Numbered from the stretch's first letter, positions 46,796 through 60,398 are shown. The stretch: 64,000 bases of DNA from a bacterium (GCA_029933125.1 JAOZOU010000007.1:1-64000), one strand, 5' to 3'. Numbers and translations are program-made. Notes: generated by a model not told the origin, from the sequence alone.

Positions 46796-46839
46796 CATCT
46801 TTTGAGAAAGATAGTAAAAACAGGAGAATCAAAAACGCT

Positions 46840-46868
46840 TTGACACCACCCCATGCTTTCTCTAACAT
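46840..46868 (+). promoter_or_regulatory. Predicted promoter of dnaN
   Basis: Perfect TTGACA (46840-46845), 17-base spacer, TAACAT (46863-46868), 26 bases before the ATG at 46895 with GGAGGAGG between. Confidence 0.55.
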
Positions 46869-46894
46869 TGGGTTGGTAGACTAGGAGGAGGAAG

Positions 46895-48010
46895 ATGAAA
46901 GTTAGGGTAAGTCAAACAGATCTATCAAAGACATTAGCACTGGTAACAAGTGTTGTACCAACAACATCATCAATACCTGTTCTTTCCAATCTCCTCTTTG
47001 AAGTAGAAGGAGATCGCATCAAGATTTTAGCAACCGACCTTGATATATCCGTCATAAGTCAAATGCAAGGCGATATCACTGAGCCTGGATCAATTACAGT
47101 TGCTGCAAGAAGACTCTATGAAATCATAAGAGAACTTCCTGGAGAGGAAGTCGACATACAAGCCGATGGCAGTCAGATAACAGTCACTTGCTCACGGGCA
47201 ACTTTCAAAATGATGGGAATGGAAAAGGAGCAATTTCCCAAGATTGCAAATCTTGAAGACGAAGAAAGGGTTTCGCTCGATGCGCAGGCACTTGAGAAGA
47301 TGATAAGGAGGACTGTTTATGCTGTCGCCAAAGATGAGACGAGACCAATCCTGAGTGGTATCCTGTGGGAGATGGATAGGGATGAAATAAGTATGGTTGG
47401 AACAGATGGTCATCGGCTTGCTCGCATGGCAATTCGTGGCAATTACGATATCAAGGAGAAGATAGAGGTAATCATTCCACCGAAGGCACTCAATCAAGTA
47501 CTCAAGCTTATCGATGGTGTCGATGAGATAAGCATCGCAGTGGATAAGGCTTTTGTCGGCTTCTTCGTCGGTGATACTGTTGTCTATACGCGGCGAATTG
47601 AAGGCACCTTCCCTGATTATCGCAAGGTCATACCCGAGAAGAATCCCAATATCCTTGTTGCTGATCGCCTTGACCTTATGAGCGCAACCAAGCGTGTGGC
47701 ATTGCTTGCCGATTCTAAGACTCACAAGATAAAAATGCATCTCTCCAAGGAAGGTATTAAACTCACAGCAAGTACACCTGAGCTTGGCGAGGCAGAGGAG
47801 GAAGTTCCGGCGGCCTATAGCGGTGATGACATGATAATTGGGTATAACGCATCCTATGTTCTTGATGTTCTCAAGACAACCGATGCTGATGAAGTCAGGT
47901 TTGAACTAGGCAAACCTGTCGAGGCATCAGTAATAAAGCCTGCTTCGGAGCCAGACACAGAGTCCTATGTCTGTCTCGTCATGCCATTGCGCCTGGCAGA
48001 GCATGGATAA
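46895..48010 (+). CDS. dnaN: DNA polymerase III beta subunit (sliding clamp)
   Basis: 371 residues. Three clamp domains. Features: VPTTSSIPVLSNLLFEVEGDRI, and GTDGHRLAR, with a C-terminal CLVMPLRL of the family. It tethers the polymerase. GGAGGAGG ribosome site before the ATG at 46895. Confidence 0.98.
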   Translation: MKVRVSQTDLSKTLALVTSVVPTTSSIPVLSNLLFEVEGDRIKILATDLDISVISQMQGDITEPGSITVAARRLYEIIRELPGEEVDIQADGSQITVTCSRATFKMMGMEKEQFPKIANLEDEERVSLDAQALEKMIRRTVYAVAKDETRPILSGILWEMDRDEISMVGTDGHRLARMAIRGNYDIKEKIEVIIPPKALNQVLKLIDGVDEISIAVDKAFVGFFVGDTVVYTRRIEGTFPDYRKVIPEKNPNILVADRLDLMSATKRVALLADSKTHKIKMHLSKEGIKLTASTPELGEAEEEVPAAYSGDDMIIGYNASYVLDVLKTTDADEVRFELGKPVEASVIKPASEPDTESYVCLVMPLRLAEHG

Positions 48011-48028
48011 AGAGCGGGGCGCTAACTC

Positions 48029-49127
48029 GTGCGCATCCATCAAATTCGACTTACCAATTTCCGCAACTTCTCGGATGCTGTTGTAACCTTCGGTGAGCGA
48101 CGAAATCTTATCCTTGGCAGGAATGCACAGGGTAAAACGAATCTTCTCGAGGCAATTCATATCCTCGGTGTAGGTCGCTCGCACAGGGAGCGGCGTGAAG
48201 CCAATCTCGTAAAATTTGGAGAGACCTTCTACCGTATCGAAGGAGTATTCTTCGATAAGAGCGTAAGAAATGTGATTGAGGTTGCCTACTCGGAGCAACG
48301 TAAGCGCATAAGGATAAATGCGAAGGAAGCAAGGCCTGTTGACCTTATAGGCTTTGCAGGTGTGGTTATCTCATCACCAGAAGATATTGCGCTTGTCAAA
48401 GGTGCTCCGGGAGTGAGGCGCCTGTTCCTCGATGTCGCTATCTCGCAGATAAGACGCGAATATCTTAGGTCGCTTCAAAGGTATGTTCGCGTTCTTGATC
48501 AGCGCAATAAGTTACTCAAACAAGCTCAACTGTCTGGTCAGATGCCATCAGATATTTCAGTCTGGAATACTAAACTGGTTGAAATCGGTGCTGCGATTGT
48601 GCGCTTGCGCCTTGAGTATCTTGAGGAGATTGAAAAAGATGTAGAAAGCAATTTCCAGAAGATAAGCCGAACCAGAGGCAAGGTGGGGCTTATCTATAAA
48701 CCCAAAGGCTATGATGTTGATTCAGATGTTGATTCATTGGAAGCCGTCGAGAGTCTCATGGCGGATGCCTTGACTTCCTTGCTTGAAGCCGAGGTGAGGC
48801 GGGGCTATACTTTGATTGGTCCTCATGTTGATGACTTCTGTTTCAAAGTCGACGGACGTGATCTTCGCCTCTTTGGCTCCGAAGGTGAGCAGCGAACAGC
48901 GGTTCTTGCCATAAGGTGTGCAGAGGCTCAAGAGATGAAGGCAAAAAGAGGAGCTCCCATTGTGCTCCTCGATGATGTGTTTGCAGAGCTCGATGACGAG
49001 CGCTCCAGGGCACTTACAGCTTTGATTTCAGAGTTCGATCAGATAATATTGACTTCGTCGAGGGGAGTAAGCCTTGGGGACGAGGCGGCGCGGATCATAG
49101 AGATTTCTGATGGAAGGATAGTAAGGA

Positions 49128-49135
<8 letters not shown>
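48029..49135 (+). CDS. recF: RecF recombination protein
   Basis: 368 residues from a GTG at 48029 (RIHQIRLTNFRNF). SMC-like Walker A GRNAQGKTNLLEA, signature LFGSEGEQRTAVLA and Walker B PIVLLDDVFAELD. It helps load RecA at gaps. It overlaps dciA by 8 bases. Confidence 0.96.
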
Positions 49136-51390
<2,255 letters not shown>

Positions 51391-51401
51391 GGGGTAGGGG
51401 C

Positions 51402-52271
51402 ATGAAAACGCTATCAATCCTTGTAATACTGATTTTGTGCCTGGTAATTACAGGCAGTGCAGATGTCACCGTTAAGGAGAAGATTTCAACCTCGGGAATG
51501 ATGGGCATGGGTGGTGAGACAACCAACATGACCTACATAAAAGATGGCAAGATACGTATCGATATGACAATGACAGGCGCAATGACAGGGCAGAAGCATC
51601 CTATGAGGATGAATATCATCATTAGACCGGATAAGGGTGTAACCTGGTATGTTGACGAGGCTGGGAGCACCTACTTCGAGTCTAAGGTGAGTAAGGAAAC
51701 CAAAGAGTCAGGTGAGGCTGAGGTCAATGTCAAAGACCTCAAGCTGACAAGGACTGATCAAGAGCGCACTGTAGCCGGCTATAAATGCAAAGGTGTAAAG
51801 GTTGACTTGGTTGTTGAAATTGCTGAGGAGAAAGAGAAGACAACCCTTAAGAACACCGGCATGCTCTGGGTTGCGAAGTTGGATAAGATGACGAAGGAGA
51901 TCAAGTTAGCTTGGGACAAGGCACTGGAGATAAATGCAGCCAACACGAGCGGGAATATGAAGCCTGTGATGGAAGAGATAGCTTCGGCCTCAAAGGAGCT
52001 TGAAGGAATACCGCTTGCAATGGAAATGACCCTTGAGATGCCAGGCTTCGAGGGTGTCGAAAAGGGAGAAATGGAAGAAGCGATGAAGATGATGAGGGAG
52101 TTTGCCAAGAAGCGCGGTATGAAAGAAGAGACTGGTGACGTAGGTCTGGGTAAGATGACAATCACGAGAGAGGTCGTAGCAATCTCAACTGACAAACTTG
52201 ACGATAGTCTGTTTGAAATTCCGAGGGGTTACAGGCAAACAAAAACAATGCCTGTGCCGATGGGTCAATAG
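51402..52271 (+). CDS. DUF4412-like periplasmic/exported protein
   Basis: 289 residues. Signal peptide 1-20. The repeated-strand core (TYIKDGKIRIDM, GVTWYVDEAGSTYFE) and VAGYKCKGVKVDLVV match the DUF4412 type; function unknown. C-terminal half rich in Met/Glu/Lys (MEEAMKMMREFAKKRGM). GGGGTAGGGG precedes the ATG. It follows gyrB by 11 bases. Confidence 0.8.
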   Translation: MKTLSILVILILCLVITGSADVTVKEKISTSGMMGMGGETTNMTYIKDGKIRIDMTMTGAMTGQKHPMRMNIIIRPDKGVTWYVDEAGSTYFESKVSKETKESGEAEVNVKDLKLTRTDQERTVAGYKCKGVKVDLVVEIAEEKEKTTLKNTGMLWVAKLDKMTKEIKLAWDKALEINAANTSGNMKPVMEEIASASKELEGIPLAMEMTLEMPGFEGVEKGEMEEAMKMMREFAKKRGMKEETGDVGLGKMTITREVVAISTDKLDDSLFEIPRGYRQTKTMPVPMGQ

Positions 52272-52272
52272 A

Positions 52273-52839
52273 TCACCTTTTGAAAGTTCCGACAAGTTCT
52301 GCTTGTGCGAGAATGTGACCTTCTATCGCATCTAAGAGATCCTGCTTGCTCGCCCCAGCTTTAAGATCGGGTATCATGTCAAGCGCATAGAGTTTGAAGA
52401 AATAGCGATGGGGTTTACCGGGGGGCGGACAAGGCCCACCGTAGCCAAGGCGCTTGAAATCATTTGTGCCCTGCTTCGTTCCGTCACCGAGAACAGGATC
52501 TGGTGGAACTCCTTCGCTCAAGGTTGTTGTAGATGAAGGTATTGCCCAGATCACCCAGTGCACCCAAGTCTTGAAAGGAGCATCAGGGTCATCGCAGATG
52601 AGAGCAAAGCTCTTGGTTCCCCGAGGTCCATTTTCCCAGCGAAGCTCAGGGGAGATGTCATCACCACTGCAGGTGTATTTCGCTGGGATGCTTTCACCAT
52701 TAGCGAATGCCGGACTCCAGAGTTTGAATGCCATGGGCTCAGCCTCCTTGCTTTGGCTTCGACGTCCCTCTTGCTTTCCTTTGCAGCCACCTAGTGCGAA
52801 GGTAAGGCTGGCAACGAGAAGGATAGTAATTACACGCAT
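52273..52839 (-). CDS. PEBP/YbhB-family lipoprotein
   Basis: 188 residues. Lipoprotein signal with lipobox LGGC (Cys at 19), then the phosphatidylethanolamine-binding-protein fold: LWSPAFANGESIPAKYTCSGDD, and the ligand-pocket DDPDAP with HWVIWAIP and GYGGPCPPPGKPHRY. The role in bacteria is unclear. It lies just downstream of dnaJ on the minus strand and may share its transcript. Confidence 0.9.
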   Translation of the reverse strand: MRVITILLVASLTFALGGCKGKQEGRRSQSKEAEPMAFKLWSPAFANGESIPAKYTCSGDDISPELRWENGPRGTKSFALICDDPDAPFKTWVHWVIWAIPSSTTTLSEGVPPDPVLGDGTKQGTNDFKRLGYGGPCPPPGKPHRYFFKLYALDMIPDLKAGASKQDLLDAIEGHILAQAELVGTFKR

Positions 52840-52850
52840 GGCAACCTCCT

Positions 52851-53990
52851 TCAGTGCTTAAGATTGAGCATCTTGGCGAACTCTTCAAACAATTGCTTCT
52901 GCTTGGGAGTGAGATTCTTGGGAATCTCCACATCCACCCTCACATATTGATCACCAGTACGTGAGTCCGTTTTGATGCCAAGACCTTTGAGGCGGAATGT
53001 TGTTCCTGGTTGGGTGCCAGGTGGGATCTTTAAGACAGCCTTACGATCATTGAGAGTACGCACTCGGATTTTTGACCCAAGCACCGCCTGAGCAAGATTC
53101 AGAGTAACATCGCAGTAGATATCAGCACCCTTGCGTTTGAAGAATCTATGCTGGCTGACCCTTATTTTGAGAATGAGATCTCCTGGGGGGCCGCCACCCG
53201 TGCCAGGTTGACCCTGTCCACGCAATCTGATCTTGCCACCGTCCTCAACCCCGGGTGGGATCTTCACAGAAAGACGTTTGCGCATCGTTACTTGTCCCGT
53301 TCCTCCACATTTGGGACAGGGGTCCGTTATGATCTCACCCCTGCCATAGCATCTGGGACAGGGTCTGCTGAGGGCGAATGCACCTTGGGTGACTGAGATC
53401 ATACCGGTTCCGCCGCACTGAGGACAGCGTTCGACCCTTGAGCCAGGACGCGCACCCGTTCCACCGCAGCGATCGCATGTTTCTTCCCTGGCAACGGTTA
53501 CGAAGGTTTGCCCACCCTTTGCTGCAACGTCGAAAGGTATCTCAGCCTCCGTGTAGAGGTCTTCACCCTTTTGTGGACCATAGCGTTGCTGCCTGAAGCG
53601 ACCACCGCGATCGAAGATGGATGAGAATATGTCACCAAGGTCACCGAGTCCCCCGAGGTCCTCAAAAGTGAAAGTGCGTGTCTTTGTGCGTGCTCCGCCA
53701 GATGCGAACTGCCTCAGGATGTCATTTAGATCAAAGCCTCCACGATATGTTCCTCCGCCCATTCCAGCTTTAGCGAATTGGCGGAGATCATCATATTGCT
53801 TCCGCTTCTTGGGATCGCTCAGTATCTCATGAGCTTCATTTATCTCCTTGAACTTCTCAGCAGCCTTTGCATCGCCAGGATTTGCATCAGGATGATACTT
53901 CTTGGCAAGGCGGCGATAAGCCTTCTTTATCTCTTCCTGGGTAGCATTCTCGCTCACACCAAGGATGCGATAGTAGTCTTTGTACGCCAT
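52851..53990 (-). CDS. dnaJ: Chaperone DnaJ
   Basis: 379 residues from the ATG at 53990 (GGGGTGATTTT upstream; a longer in-frame start at 54065 adds non-family sequence). J-domain with HPD (YHPDANPGD), Gly/Phe-rich region (about 75-125), zinc domain with [24 protein letters not shown] and CPKCGGTG, and C-terminal substrate domains. It stimulates DnaK. Confidence 0.96.
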   Translation of the reverse strand: MAYKDYYRILGVSENATQEEIKKAYRRLAKKYHPDANPGDAKAAEKFKEINEAHEILSDPKKRKQYDDLRQFAKAGMGGGTYRGGFDLNDILRQFASGGARTKTRTFTFEDLGGLGDLGDIFSSIFDRGGRFRQQRYGPQKGEDLYTEAEIPFDVAAKGGQTFVTVAREETCDRCGGTGARPGSRVERCPQCGGTGMISVTQGAFALSRPCPRCYGRGEIITDPCPKCGGTGQVTMRKRLSVKIPPGVEDGGKIRLRGQGQPGTGGGPPGDLILKIRVSQHRFFKRKGADIYCDVTLNLAQAVLGSKIRVRTLNDRKAVLKIPPGTQPGTTFRLKGLGIKTDSRTGDQYVRVDVEIPKNLTPKQKQLFEEFAKMLNLKH

Positions 53991-54175
53991 AAAATCACCC
54001 CGTGCATACCAAGTATATGAAGCATGGCGAGCAAAGTCAAATGCACCCCTGATATCGGTTGACACACCATCGCAACAGGCTTAATCTAAGGGTAAACATG
54101 ACTTCCCCCTGCGCCTTTTGCGAGCATGACTCGAGGCGATGGGAATGGATATAAGACGCTACGAGGTGGAAGAAA

Positions 54176-56605
54176 ATGGCTACTGGAAGAGAGCGCATAA
54201 TCCCTGTCTATGTCGAAGACGAGATGAAGAGCTCATACATAGACTATTCAATGAGCGTGATTGTTTCTCGGGCTCTTCCCGATGCTCGCGATGGTCTCAA
54301 ACCATCCCAGCGCCGCATCCTGGTTGCAATGAACGATCTTCGTCTGACACCTACCTCTCAGTTTCGAAAGTGTGCGAAGATCGCAGGCGACACCTCTGGT
54401 AATTATCACCCTCACGGCGAGCAGGTTGTCTATCCAACACTTGTTAGAATGGCACAGGATTTCAACATGCGTTATCCCCTGATCCAGGGACAGGGCAACT
54501 TTGGCTCCATTGATGGTGATCCGCCAGCAGCGATGCGATATACAGAGGCAAGGCTTGCAGGTACGGCAATGGAGATGCTTGCCGATCTTGAGAAGAATAC
54601 CGTTGACTTCGTTCCCAACTATGATGAGACACGCATGCAGCCGACAGTTCTTCCCGGAAAGTTTCCCAATCTCATTTGCAATGGCTGCTCGGGAATCGCT
54701 GTTGGAATGGCAACAAACATACCGCCTCACAACCTCTCCGAGGTCGCTGATGGCATCGTAGCCCTCATTGACAATCCTGAGATAACCGATGAGGAACTGC
54801 TCAACTACATCAAGGGTCCTGATTTTCCCACAGGTGGAATAATCTATGGTAAACAGGGGATAAGGGATGCCTATCTTACGGGTCGTGGTCTCCTCACAGT
54901 GAGGGCAAGGGCGTTTCTTGAATCAACCAAGTCAGGCAAGGAACGCATAGTGGTTACGGAGATACCTTATCAGGTTAACAAGTCTGCCCTCATCGAGCGA
55001 ATTGCAGACATGGTGCGAGATGGCAGGATTGAAGGAATTTCAGACCTGAGGGATGAATCCGATCGCGAGGGTATTCGCATAGTGATTGAGCTTAAGCGTG
55101 ATGCTCAATCCAATATTGTGCTCAATCAGCTCTACAAGCATACGCCTATGCAGACAACCTTTGGTGTGATCATGCTCGCCCTCGTAGGGCTTGAGCCCAA
55201 GGTCTTGACACTCAAGGGTGTGCTTGAGGAGTACATAAGGTTCAGACATGAGGTAATCCTCAGGCGGACGAGATTTGATCTTGAAGCGGCTGAGAAACGA
55301 GCACACATCCTCGAAGGCTTCAAGATCGCACTCAAGAACATCGATGCTATTGTCAATCTCATAAAGAAGTCACCAACTGTTGAGGCAGCACGTGAAGCCT
55401 TGATGCGGAGGTTCAAGCTTTCCGAGATGCAGGCAAATGCAATTCTCGATATGAGACTCCAGCGCCTCACAGGTCTCGAGAGAAAGAAGATAGAACAGGA
55501 ATATCTCGAGGTTATAAAGCAGATAGAGACCCTAAAGGGTATCCTTGCGAACAGGGCACGCCAGATGGGGATCATCAAAGAGGAGATCGTTGAGACAAAG
55601 AAAAAGTATGGGGATGAGCGGCGAACGGAGATAGTCGATGCTGAAGCCGAGTTTGAAATTGAGGATCTCATTGCAGAAGAGGACATGGTCATAGCCATAA
55701 CCCACAGTGGCTATATCAAGAGAATGCCGGTGACACTTTACAGGAGACAGCGAAGGGGTGGGCGTGGTGTTGTTGGAATGGAAACCAAGGATGAGGATTT
55801 CGTAGAGCATCTTTTCATCGCTTCAACCCACGACTACATCCTTTTCTTCACCAACACCGGAAGATGCCACTGGAAGAAGGTGCACGAGATACCTGAAGGT
55901 GGGAGATACTCGCGAGGCAAATCGATCGCAAACCTGCTTTCGCTTCAGAAAGATGAAAGAGTAACAGCTTTTGTTGCTACCAAGGATTTCCCAGAGGATA
56001 AGTATCTCGTTATGGCAACGCGGAAGGGTGTAATCAAGAAGACGAAGCTGTCAGCCTTCTCGCATCCAAGGCGTGGTGGGATCGTAGCCATAACGCTTGA
56101 CGAAGGTGATACCTTGATAGATGCCCAGCTAACCGATGGGACCAATGACATCGTTCTGGCTAAGAGCGGTGGCAAGGCCATAAGATTCCATGAGCGTGAT
56201 GTGAGACCCATGGGCAGAACTGCACGGGGTGTGTGCGGTGTTACCCTTGAAGGCGATGATGTTGTGGTGGGGATGGTCGTTGTCAAGCGAGAAGGGACGC
56301 TGCTTGTTGTCAGCGAAAATGGTTATGGCAAACGCTCCCCGATTTCTGAATACCGTGTGACGCGAAGAGGTGGCAAAGGAATAATCACAATGAGGTGCAC
56401 AGCAAAAACGGGTAAGCTCGTGGCGATAAAGGAAGTTGTGGATGAAGATGAACTAATGATTATGTCGCAGAACGGCCAAATCATTCGTGTACCCATCAAG
56501 GGTGTCTCTGTGATTGGCAGGGCAACCCAGGGTGTGAGGCTCAAAGTGCTTGAGGAGGGTGATAAAGTCGTAGATGTTGCAAGGGTTGTAAGTGAAGAGA
56601 CATAA
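54176..56605 (+). CDS. gyrA: DNA gyrase subunit A
   Basis: 809 residues. The quinolone-region [33 protein letters not shown], the catalytic Tyr in MRYTEARL, and a C-terminal domain with the GyrA box QRRGGRG. This separates it from topoisomerase IV. AGGTGGAAG lies before the ATG. It stands apart from gyrB, with PEBP and dnaJ between. Confidence 0.98.
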   Translation: MATGRERIIPVYVEDEMKSSYIDYSMSVIVSRALPDARDGLKPSQRRILVAMNDLRLTPTSQFRKCAKIAGDTSGNYHPHGEQVVYPTLVRMAQDFNMRYPLIQGQGNFGSIDGDPPAAMRYTEARLAGTAMEMLADLEKNTVDFVPNYDETRMQPTVLPGKFPNLICNGCSGIAVGMATNIPPHNLSEVADGIVALIDNPEITDEELLNYIKGPDFPTGGIIYGKQGIRDAYLTGRGLLTVRARAFLESTKSGKERIVVTEIPYQVNKSALIERIADMVRDGRIEGISDLRDESDREGIRIVIELKRDAQSNIVLNQLYKHTPMQTTFGVIMLALVGLEPKVLTLKGVLEEYIRFRHEVILRRTRFDLEAAEKRAHILEGFKIALKNIDAIVNLIKKSPTVEAAREALMRRFKLSEMQANAILDMRLQRLTGLERKKIEQEYLEVIKQIETLKGILANRARQMGIIKEEIVETKKKYGDERRTEIVDAEAEFEIEDLIAEEDMVIAITHSGYIKRMPVTLYRRQRRGGRGVVGMETKDEDFVEHLFIASTHDYILFFTNTGRCHWKKVHEIPEGGRYSRGKSIANLLSLQKDERVTAFVATKDFPEDKYLVMATRKGVIKKTKLSAFSHPRRGGIVAITLDEGDTLIDAQLTDGTNDIVLAKSGGKAIRFHERDVRPMGRTARGVCGVTLEGDDVVVGMVVVKREGTLLVVSENGYGKRSPISEYRVTRRGGKGIITMRCTAKTGKLVAIKEVVDEDELMIMSQNGQIIRVPIKGVSVIGRATQGVRLKVLEEGDKVVDVARVVSEET

Positions 56606-56721
56606 TTGCTAAAGCCATGCAAGCCAGTGTCGATAGAATTATCTGAGCGAGAGCGCTGACTTGCCAACCCCCGAGGTGGTGCTCAGCCATCATTTCTAGA
56701 TACTCTAGATGCGCCAGTACG

Positions 56722-58689
56722 GTGGTCTGCCTACTGCTTGCAGGCCTATTTCCAAGCTGTAGTATAGACTCACCCGAGATGCCTACCTGGGATGTTACTA
56801 TCACATTGCCACTTACAACTCAGACCTATACCCTCGAGGATCTGGCGGATGATGATCGCTTGGTAGCCGATGGTGATACACTTGAGTTTTGTGTGAGTGA
56901 GTCAATTGAGAAGGAATATTTTGGAGACAGGCTCACGATCGATGCTTACCAGGACAGCTTCGATGCAGCCATAGGAGATTTTGAGGTAGCCCGCATTCCG
57001 ACTGGCAGGACAAATGTCAAACTCCATGATCTATGGGATGAAGCTCCCCAACAACCTATCCTTGTGAAGGTAGGGTCCTTGTGTTTTGCAAATAACGATT
57101 GGATAACAAAAGAGATTAACTTGGGTAATGACTTTACTTGGATTGAATTCGGTAGCGGGACGCTTAGTCTGACGGTAAGAAATCACCTCACCCTGGCCCT
57201 CGGTAATCCACTCGATGGCTGCCCACTCACATTGAGGCTAACAAGCGGGAGCTATGATGAATCGTGGTCAGTGCCCACAAGCGTTGCCCCTGGCGATAGT
57301 GTCACTTTCATAGGCGATCTTGGGGGAAAGAGAATCACAAGCCGTGTGGCAGTTTACCTTAAAGGTGGTACACCGGGGAGTGATGATGAGATTCTCATTT
57401 CGGGGAATGACTCAATAGGTGTGGAGGTAGCCATTTCACATGCTTATGCCGAGCGTGCATATGCAAAGATATGTGGTCAGGAATTTTGCTCAAGCGATTC
57501 AATCGTGATTGCCGATTCATCGCGAATCGTGTGGGGTGAGATATCCGCCGGATCACTGAGGTTGCATCTCTTTAATCACCTTCCAACGCGAGTTGAGCTC
57601 TGGCTTGAAAGTGAGAACCTCTCAAGGGATGGCTCTCCTCTGAGCATTGCTGAGCAGGTGGCTGCTTATGAGGATAAACTCGTATCGATTGACCTTGCAG
57701 GCTATGAGGTCAGGACCCCCCCAGAGGGTGATGATCCTTGGCGGGGAAGCAATAAGCTCACGTTTAGTCTGAGAGCTTCCCTTGATTCGACGCAGGAGGC
57801 TTCCGAGATATCATGCCATGATGGTATCCATGTGGATGTGAGCTTGCCGTCAGTCACTTTCACAAGCCTTATGGGAAAGATAAAGCCGACAGAGCTGGGG
57901 TTAGCGCGAACACTCACATTGGAATTTCCGGATGAAGCGGATCATATTGAACCGTATCGAGCAATTCTCCGTCTCGAGATAGTGAACACAACAAGCCTCA
58001 GAGGCGAGTTCGAACTTGATCTCGAAGGTGAACGTGATGGCATTCAGCGCTCGGCGAAGGTTTCAGGTGAAATTCAGCCCAACGCAGAACCTGAGCCAGG
58101 AGCTCTAACTGTTTGCCAGTTTGAGAATCCAGATCTCACAAGCCTCATAAGCCTCTTTCCCACAGAGGTGAGAGTTGACGGAAGGGTGACAGTCTCGGGA
58201 GAGGGAACTATCGCAAGCGATGATTTTATCGGCGGAAATGTTGAGGTCATCGTTCCCCTTGTCTTTAGGATAAAGCCAGGCCTACTGACTCCTGCTGCAC
58301 GCAGAGTGGAAATAGAGGAAGATCTGAGGGAGGCCATTGAAGATGGGCTTATTGGAGCGCATATCTCGGGGAAGCTTGCCTCCAGCGCACCCCTTGAGGG
58401 TAGTTGGCGCCTCTTGATCGGACTCGATTCAGGAAGTGTCTATACCAACCCGGCGCTTGTTCTGCCTGCCGAGGGCAGTTTTGAGCTGGCGGGAGATGGT
58501 GATTCTATGAGTGTCTCGGAGGTGGATGTCGAACTTGCGGAAAACGATGTGGATATATTCACCAGTCCATATGTGTGGTTAGGACTTGAGATGGAACTTT
58601 CGCCAAGTGATGGCTTTGTGTGCTTAACACGTCAAGATTTCGTGCGGTTCACGGGGATGGTCTCAGCAACTCGAAGGGTGAGCCAATGA
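56722..58689 (+). CDS. Putative lipoprotein with beta-sandwich repeats, unknown family
   Basis: 655 residues from a GTG at 56722. A short hydrophobic N-terminus (VCLLLAGLFPSC) ends in a plausible lipobox Cys. The body is beta-rich, with repeated strand patterns (TLTLEFPDEADHIEPYRAILRLEIVNTT, GSVYTNPALVLPAEGSFELAG). I recognise no family. It is coupled (ATGA) to the next gene, so the two may act together at the outer membrane. The start is uncertain, as no ribosome site is clear. The gap 56606-56721 shows nothing. Confidence 0.6.
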   Translation: MVCLLLAGLFPSCSIDSPEMPTWDVTITLPLTTQTYTLEDLADDDRLVADGDTLEFCVSESIEKEYFGDRLTIDAYQDSFDAAIGDFEVARIPTGRTNVKLHDLWDEAPQQPILVKVGSLCFANNDWITKEINLGNDFTWIEFGSGTLSLTVRNHLTLALGNPLDGCPLTLRLTSGSYDESWSVPTSVAPGDSVTFIGDLGGKRITSRVAVYLKGGTPGSDDEILISGNDSIGVEVAISHAYAERAYAKICGQEFCSSDSIVIADSSRIVWGEISAGSLRLHLFNHLPTRVELWLESENLSRDGSPLSIAEQVAAYEDKLVSIDLAGYEVRTPPEGDDPWRGSNKLTFSLRASLDSTQEASEISCHDGIHVDVSLPSVTFTSLMGKIKPTELGLARTLTLEFPDEADHIEPYRAILRLEIVNTTSLRGEFELDLEGERDGIQRSAKVSGEIQPNAEPEPGALTVCQFENPDLTSLISLFPTEVRVDGRVTVSGEGTIASDDFIGGNVEVIVPLVFRIKPGLLTPAARRVEIEEDLREAIEDGLIGAHISGKLASSAPLEGSWRLLIGLDSGSVYTNPALVLPAEGSFELAGDGDSMSVSEVDVELAENDVDIFTSPYVWLGLEMELSPSDGFVCLTRQDFVRFTGMVSATRRVSQ

Positions 58690-59819
58690 GGAAGGTTCTC
58701 GGCTTGGTGGGCCTGATCGCTGGGCTTCACGTCGTCACATGCGCTAGTGTGAGCGTTTGGGCTGGGTCCTACTCCCGATATCCTATCATTGCTGTGGACT
58801 TTAGCTTCGGCAATGGCAATCTTAGCCTTGGGGATTACAATCTCTACAGCGGTGCTTTCCTCGACGAAGCTGCCAAAAAGGACCTGCAGAAAAGTATTGC
58901 ACCTGACGGCATATCGGTTTTTAGCGAAATCACCTTGGCTGCTGGCTATATGCTTACCAGGCGGCTTTTCGTGGGAGTAAATATGCGTGGCGGTGAATAT
59001 GTGAAGCTGTCAAAGGATCTTGCGGATCTTGTCCTTTTCGGAAATGAAGTGGGTAGAACGTATTCACTTGGAGGTGCTGTTGGCGAGGCGAGACTTCTGG
59101 GTGAGCTCCAATTTGCCTATGAAGGGAAAATCGATTCTTGGGATACACAGATTGGATGTGCCGTCAAGGTGGTAAGGGGCTTTGCATATGGTTCGGTTAC
59201 TCGGGCAGTGGGAACACTTACAACAACAGAGGATGAGATAAGCGGCGACGGGATGGTGACGGTGGTAACCTCTCAGGGTGGAACGGGTGCAGGTATCGAC
59301 CTATGGGCAACCAAAACATATTCTCATATACAGATTTCTTTATGTATCCGTGATGCTTTCACCTTGATCTCCTGGAGCGAAAATTCGCGGGAGGAGATCA
59401 ATACGATTTTGCTACATCTCAATTCGAGCGATGCCCCCTCTGATAGCAATCTCACAACACATCATGAGGTTCACCGTGTGGCAAGAATAAGGGATCGCTT
59501 AAAGCCTCAGGTTTCCCTTGAGATTACCAGCCCATGGAAGGGCTGGCTTATTCGAGCTGGATATAGTCAAACCGTCGGTGTGGATGCATTTGGATCGGGT
59601 AAGCCTTCGTTCACGTTTGGGGTGTCCCGCAATCTGCTCGCAGGTCTCGGCTTTGAGGCAAGCTCAGGATGGAATGGTGAAACAGGATTGTCTCAGGGAG
59701 TAAGCATTAGCTTCGGCAGAAGAACTGTCCTTGTTGTAGGGCTAAGATCTTCACCAGTGCCCTTGCCTTCAACTATCAAGGCAGTTTCTTTTTCACTCGG
59801 ACTCTTCCGTTGCTTTTAG
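58686..59819 (+). CDS. Outer-membrane beta-barrel protein
   Basis: 377 residues from the ATG at 58686, which overlaps the previous stop (ATGA). Signal peptide about 1-27 (VLGLVGLIAGLHVVTCASVSVWAG). Amphipathic strands throughout (SVFSEITLAAGYML, LFVGVNMRGGEY, QISLCIRDAFTLISW), with an aromatic C-terminal strand (VSFSLGLFRCF). It resembles DUF5723-type barrels. Function unknown. Confidence 0.75.
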   Translation: MRKVLGLVGLIAGLHVVTCASVSVWAGSYSRYPIIAVDFSFGNGNLSLGDYNLYSGAFLDEAAKKDLQKSIAPDGISVFSEITLAAGYMLTRRLFVGVNMRGGEYVKLSKDLADLVLFGNEVGRTYSLGGAVGEARLLGELQFAYEGKIDSWDTQIGCAVKVVRGFAYGSVTRAVGTLTTTEDEISGDGMVTVVTSQGGTGAGIDLWATKTYSHIQISLCIRDAFTLISWSENSREEINTILLHLNSSDAPSDSNLTTHHEVHRVARIRDRLKPQVSLEITSPWKGWLIRAGYSQTVGVDAFGSGKPSFTFGVSRNLLAGLGFEASSGWNGETGLSQGVSISFGRRTVLVVGLRSSPVPLPSTIKAVSFSLGLFRCF

Positions 59820-59854
59820 GCGCAAGAGAGAATTCAAATCAGCCGGCGGTCACC

Positions 59855-60085
59855 TCAGGCGACTTCGCCTTCTGGCTCGCCAGGGTTTTCCTCCGTCAGG
59901 ATCCCACTACTTCCGGGGGTCATGATGTCCCTGTAGCGAATTCCGGCTACGAACTTGCGCTCTGCCACTGCGCACTTGGGACAGAACCAGGCTCCATTGA
60001 TAAACTCAGCACAGGCTGGGCACATCAAATCGCCGCAACTTGTGCAGACCATTGTCAGGGGCTGGTTGTGAATCTTACATTTCAT
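59855..60085 (-). CDS. Small zinc-ribbon / B-box-like protein
   Basis: 76 residues from the ATG at 60085 (AAGGA 7 bases upstream; an in-frame GTG is 6 bases earlier). Cys/His pattern CKIH, CTSCGDLMCPAC and CPKC indicates a zinc-binding module. No membrane segment, so cytosolic. The C-terminus is acidic. Convergent with the barrel gene at 59819. Confidence 0.75.
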   Translation of the reverse strand: MKCKIHNQPLTMVCTSCGDLMCPACAEFINGAWFCPKCAVAERKFVAGIRYRDIMTPGSSGILTEENPGEPEGEVA

Positions 60086-60263
60086 GACCACATCCTTGTG
60101 GCTTAGGGGTCAACTCCATCTTGCACTCTACGCTTAGCCTAACCTGTTTTTCGATTTGATGCAACTAAAAATCTCATGAAGCGCTACATGTGAACGAGAT
60201 TGCATCTATTTGAGCGAAACTTCCATCTTCGATGAACCCGTTCCCGACGGGAGGCCATGCTTT

Positions 60264-60278
60264 GAGGCTATGAGCCTC
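60264..60278. repeat. Perfect small inverted repeat
   Basis: GAGGCT-ATG-AGCCTC in the 300-base gap before the outer-membrane gene. No T-run follows. It may be an operator or leader stem. Confidence 0.4.
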
Positions 60279-60311
60279 CATCATCCTGAGAATCTATAAC
60301 TATTGCACCGC

Positions 60312-60340
60312 TTGACACAGATAATGTTCCCGCTTAAACT
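60312..60340 (+). promoter_or_regulatory. Predicted promoter of the outer-membrane protein gene
   Basis: Perfect TTGACA (60312-60317), 17-base spacer, TAAACT (60335-60340), about 60 bases before the ATG at 60399. Confidence 0.55.
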
Positions 60341-60398
60341 CCATCGAGATGGTTATGATCGGCTGAATTGTATGACTGGTGACCAGGGGAGATTGCAT

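Noticed and set aside
60264-60278. Rho-independent terminator
   Set aside because: The hairpin has no T-run after it.
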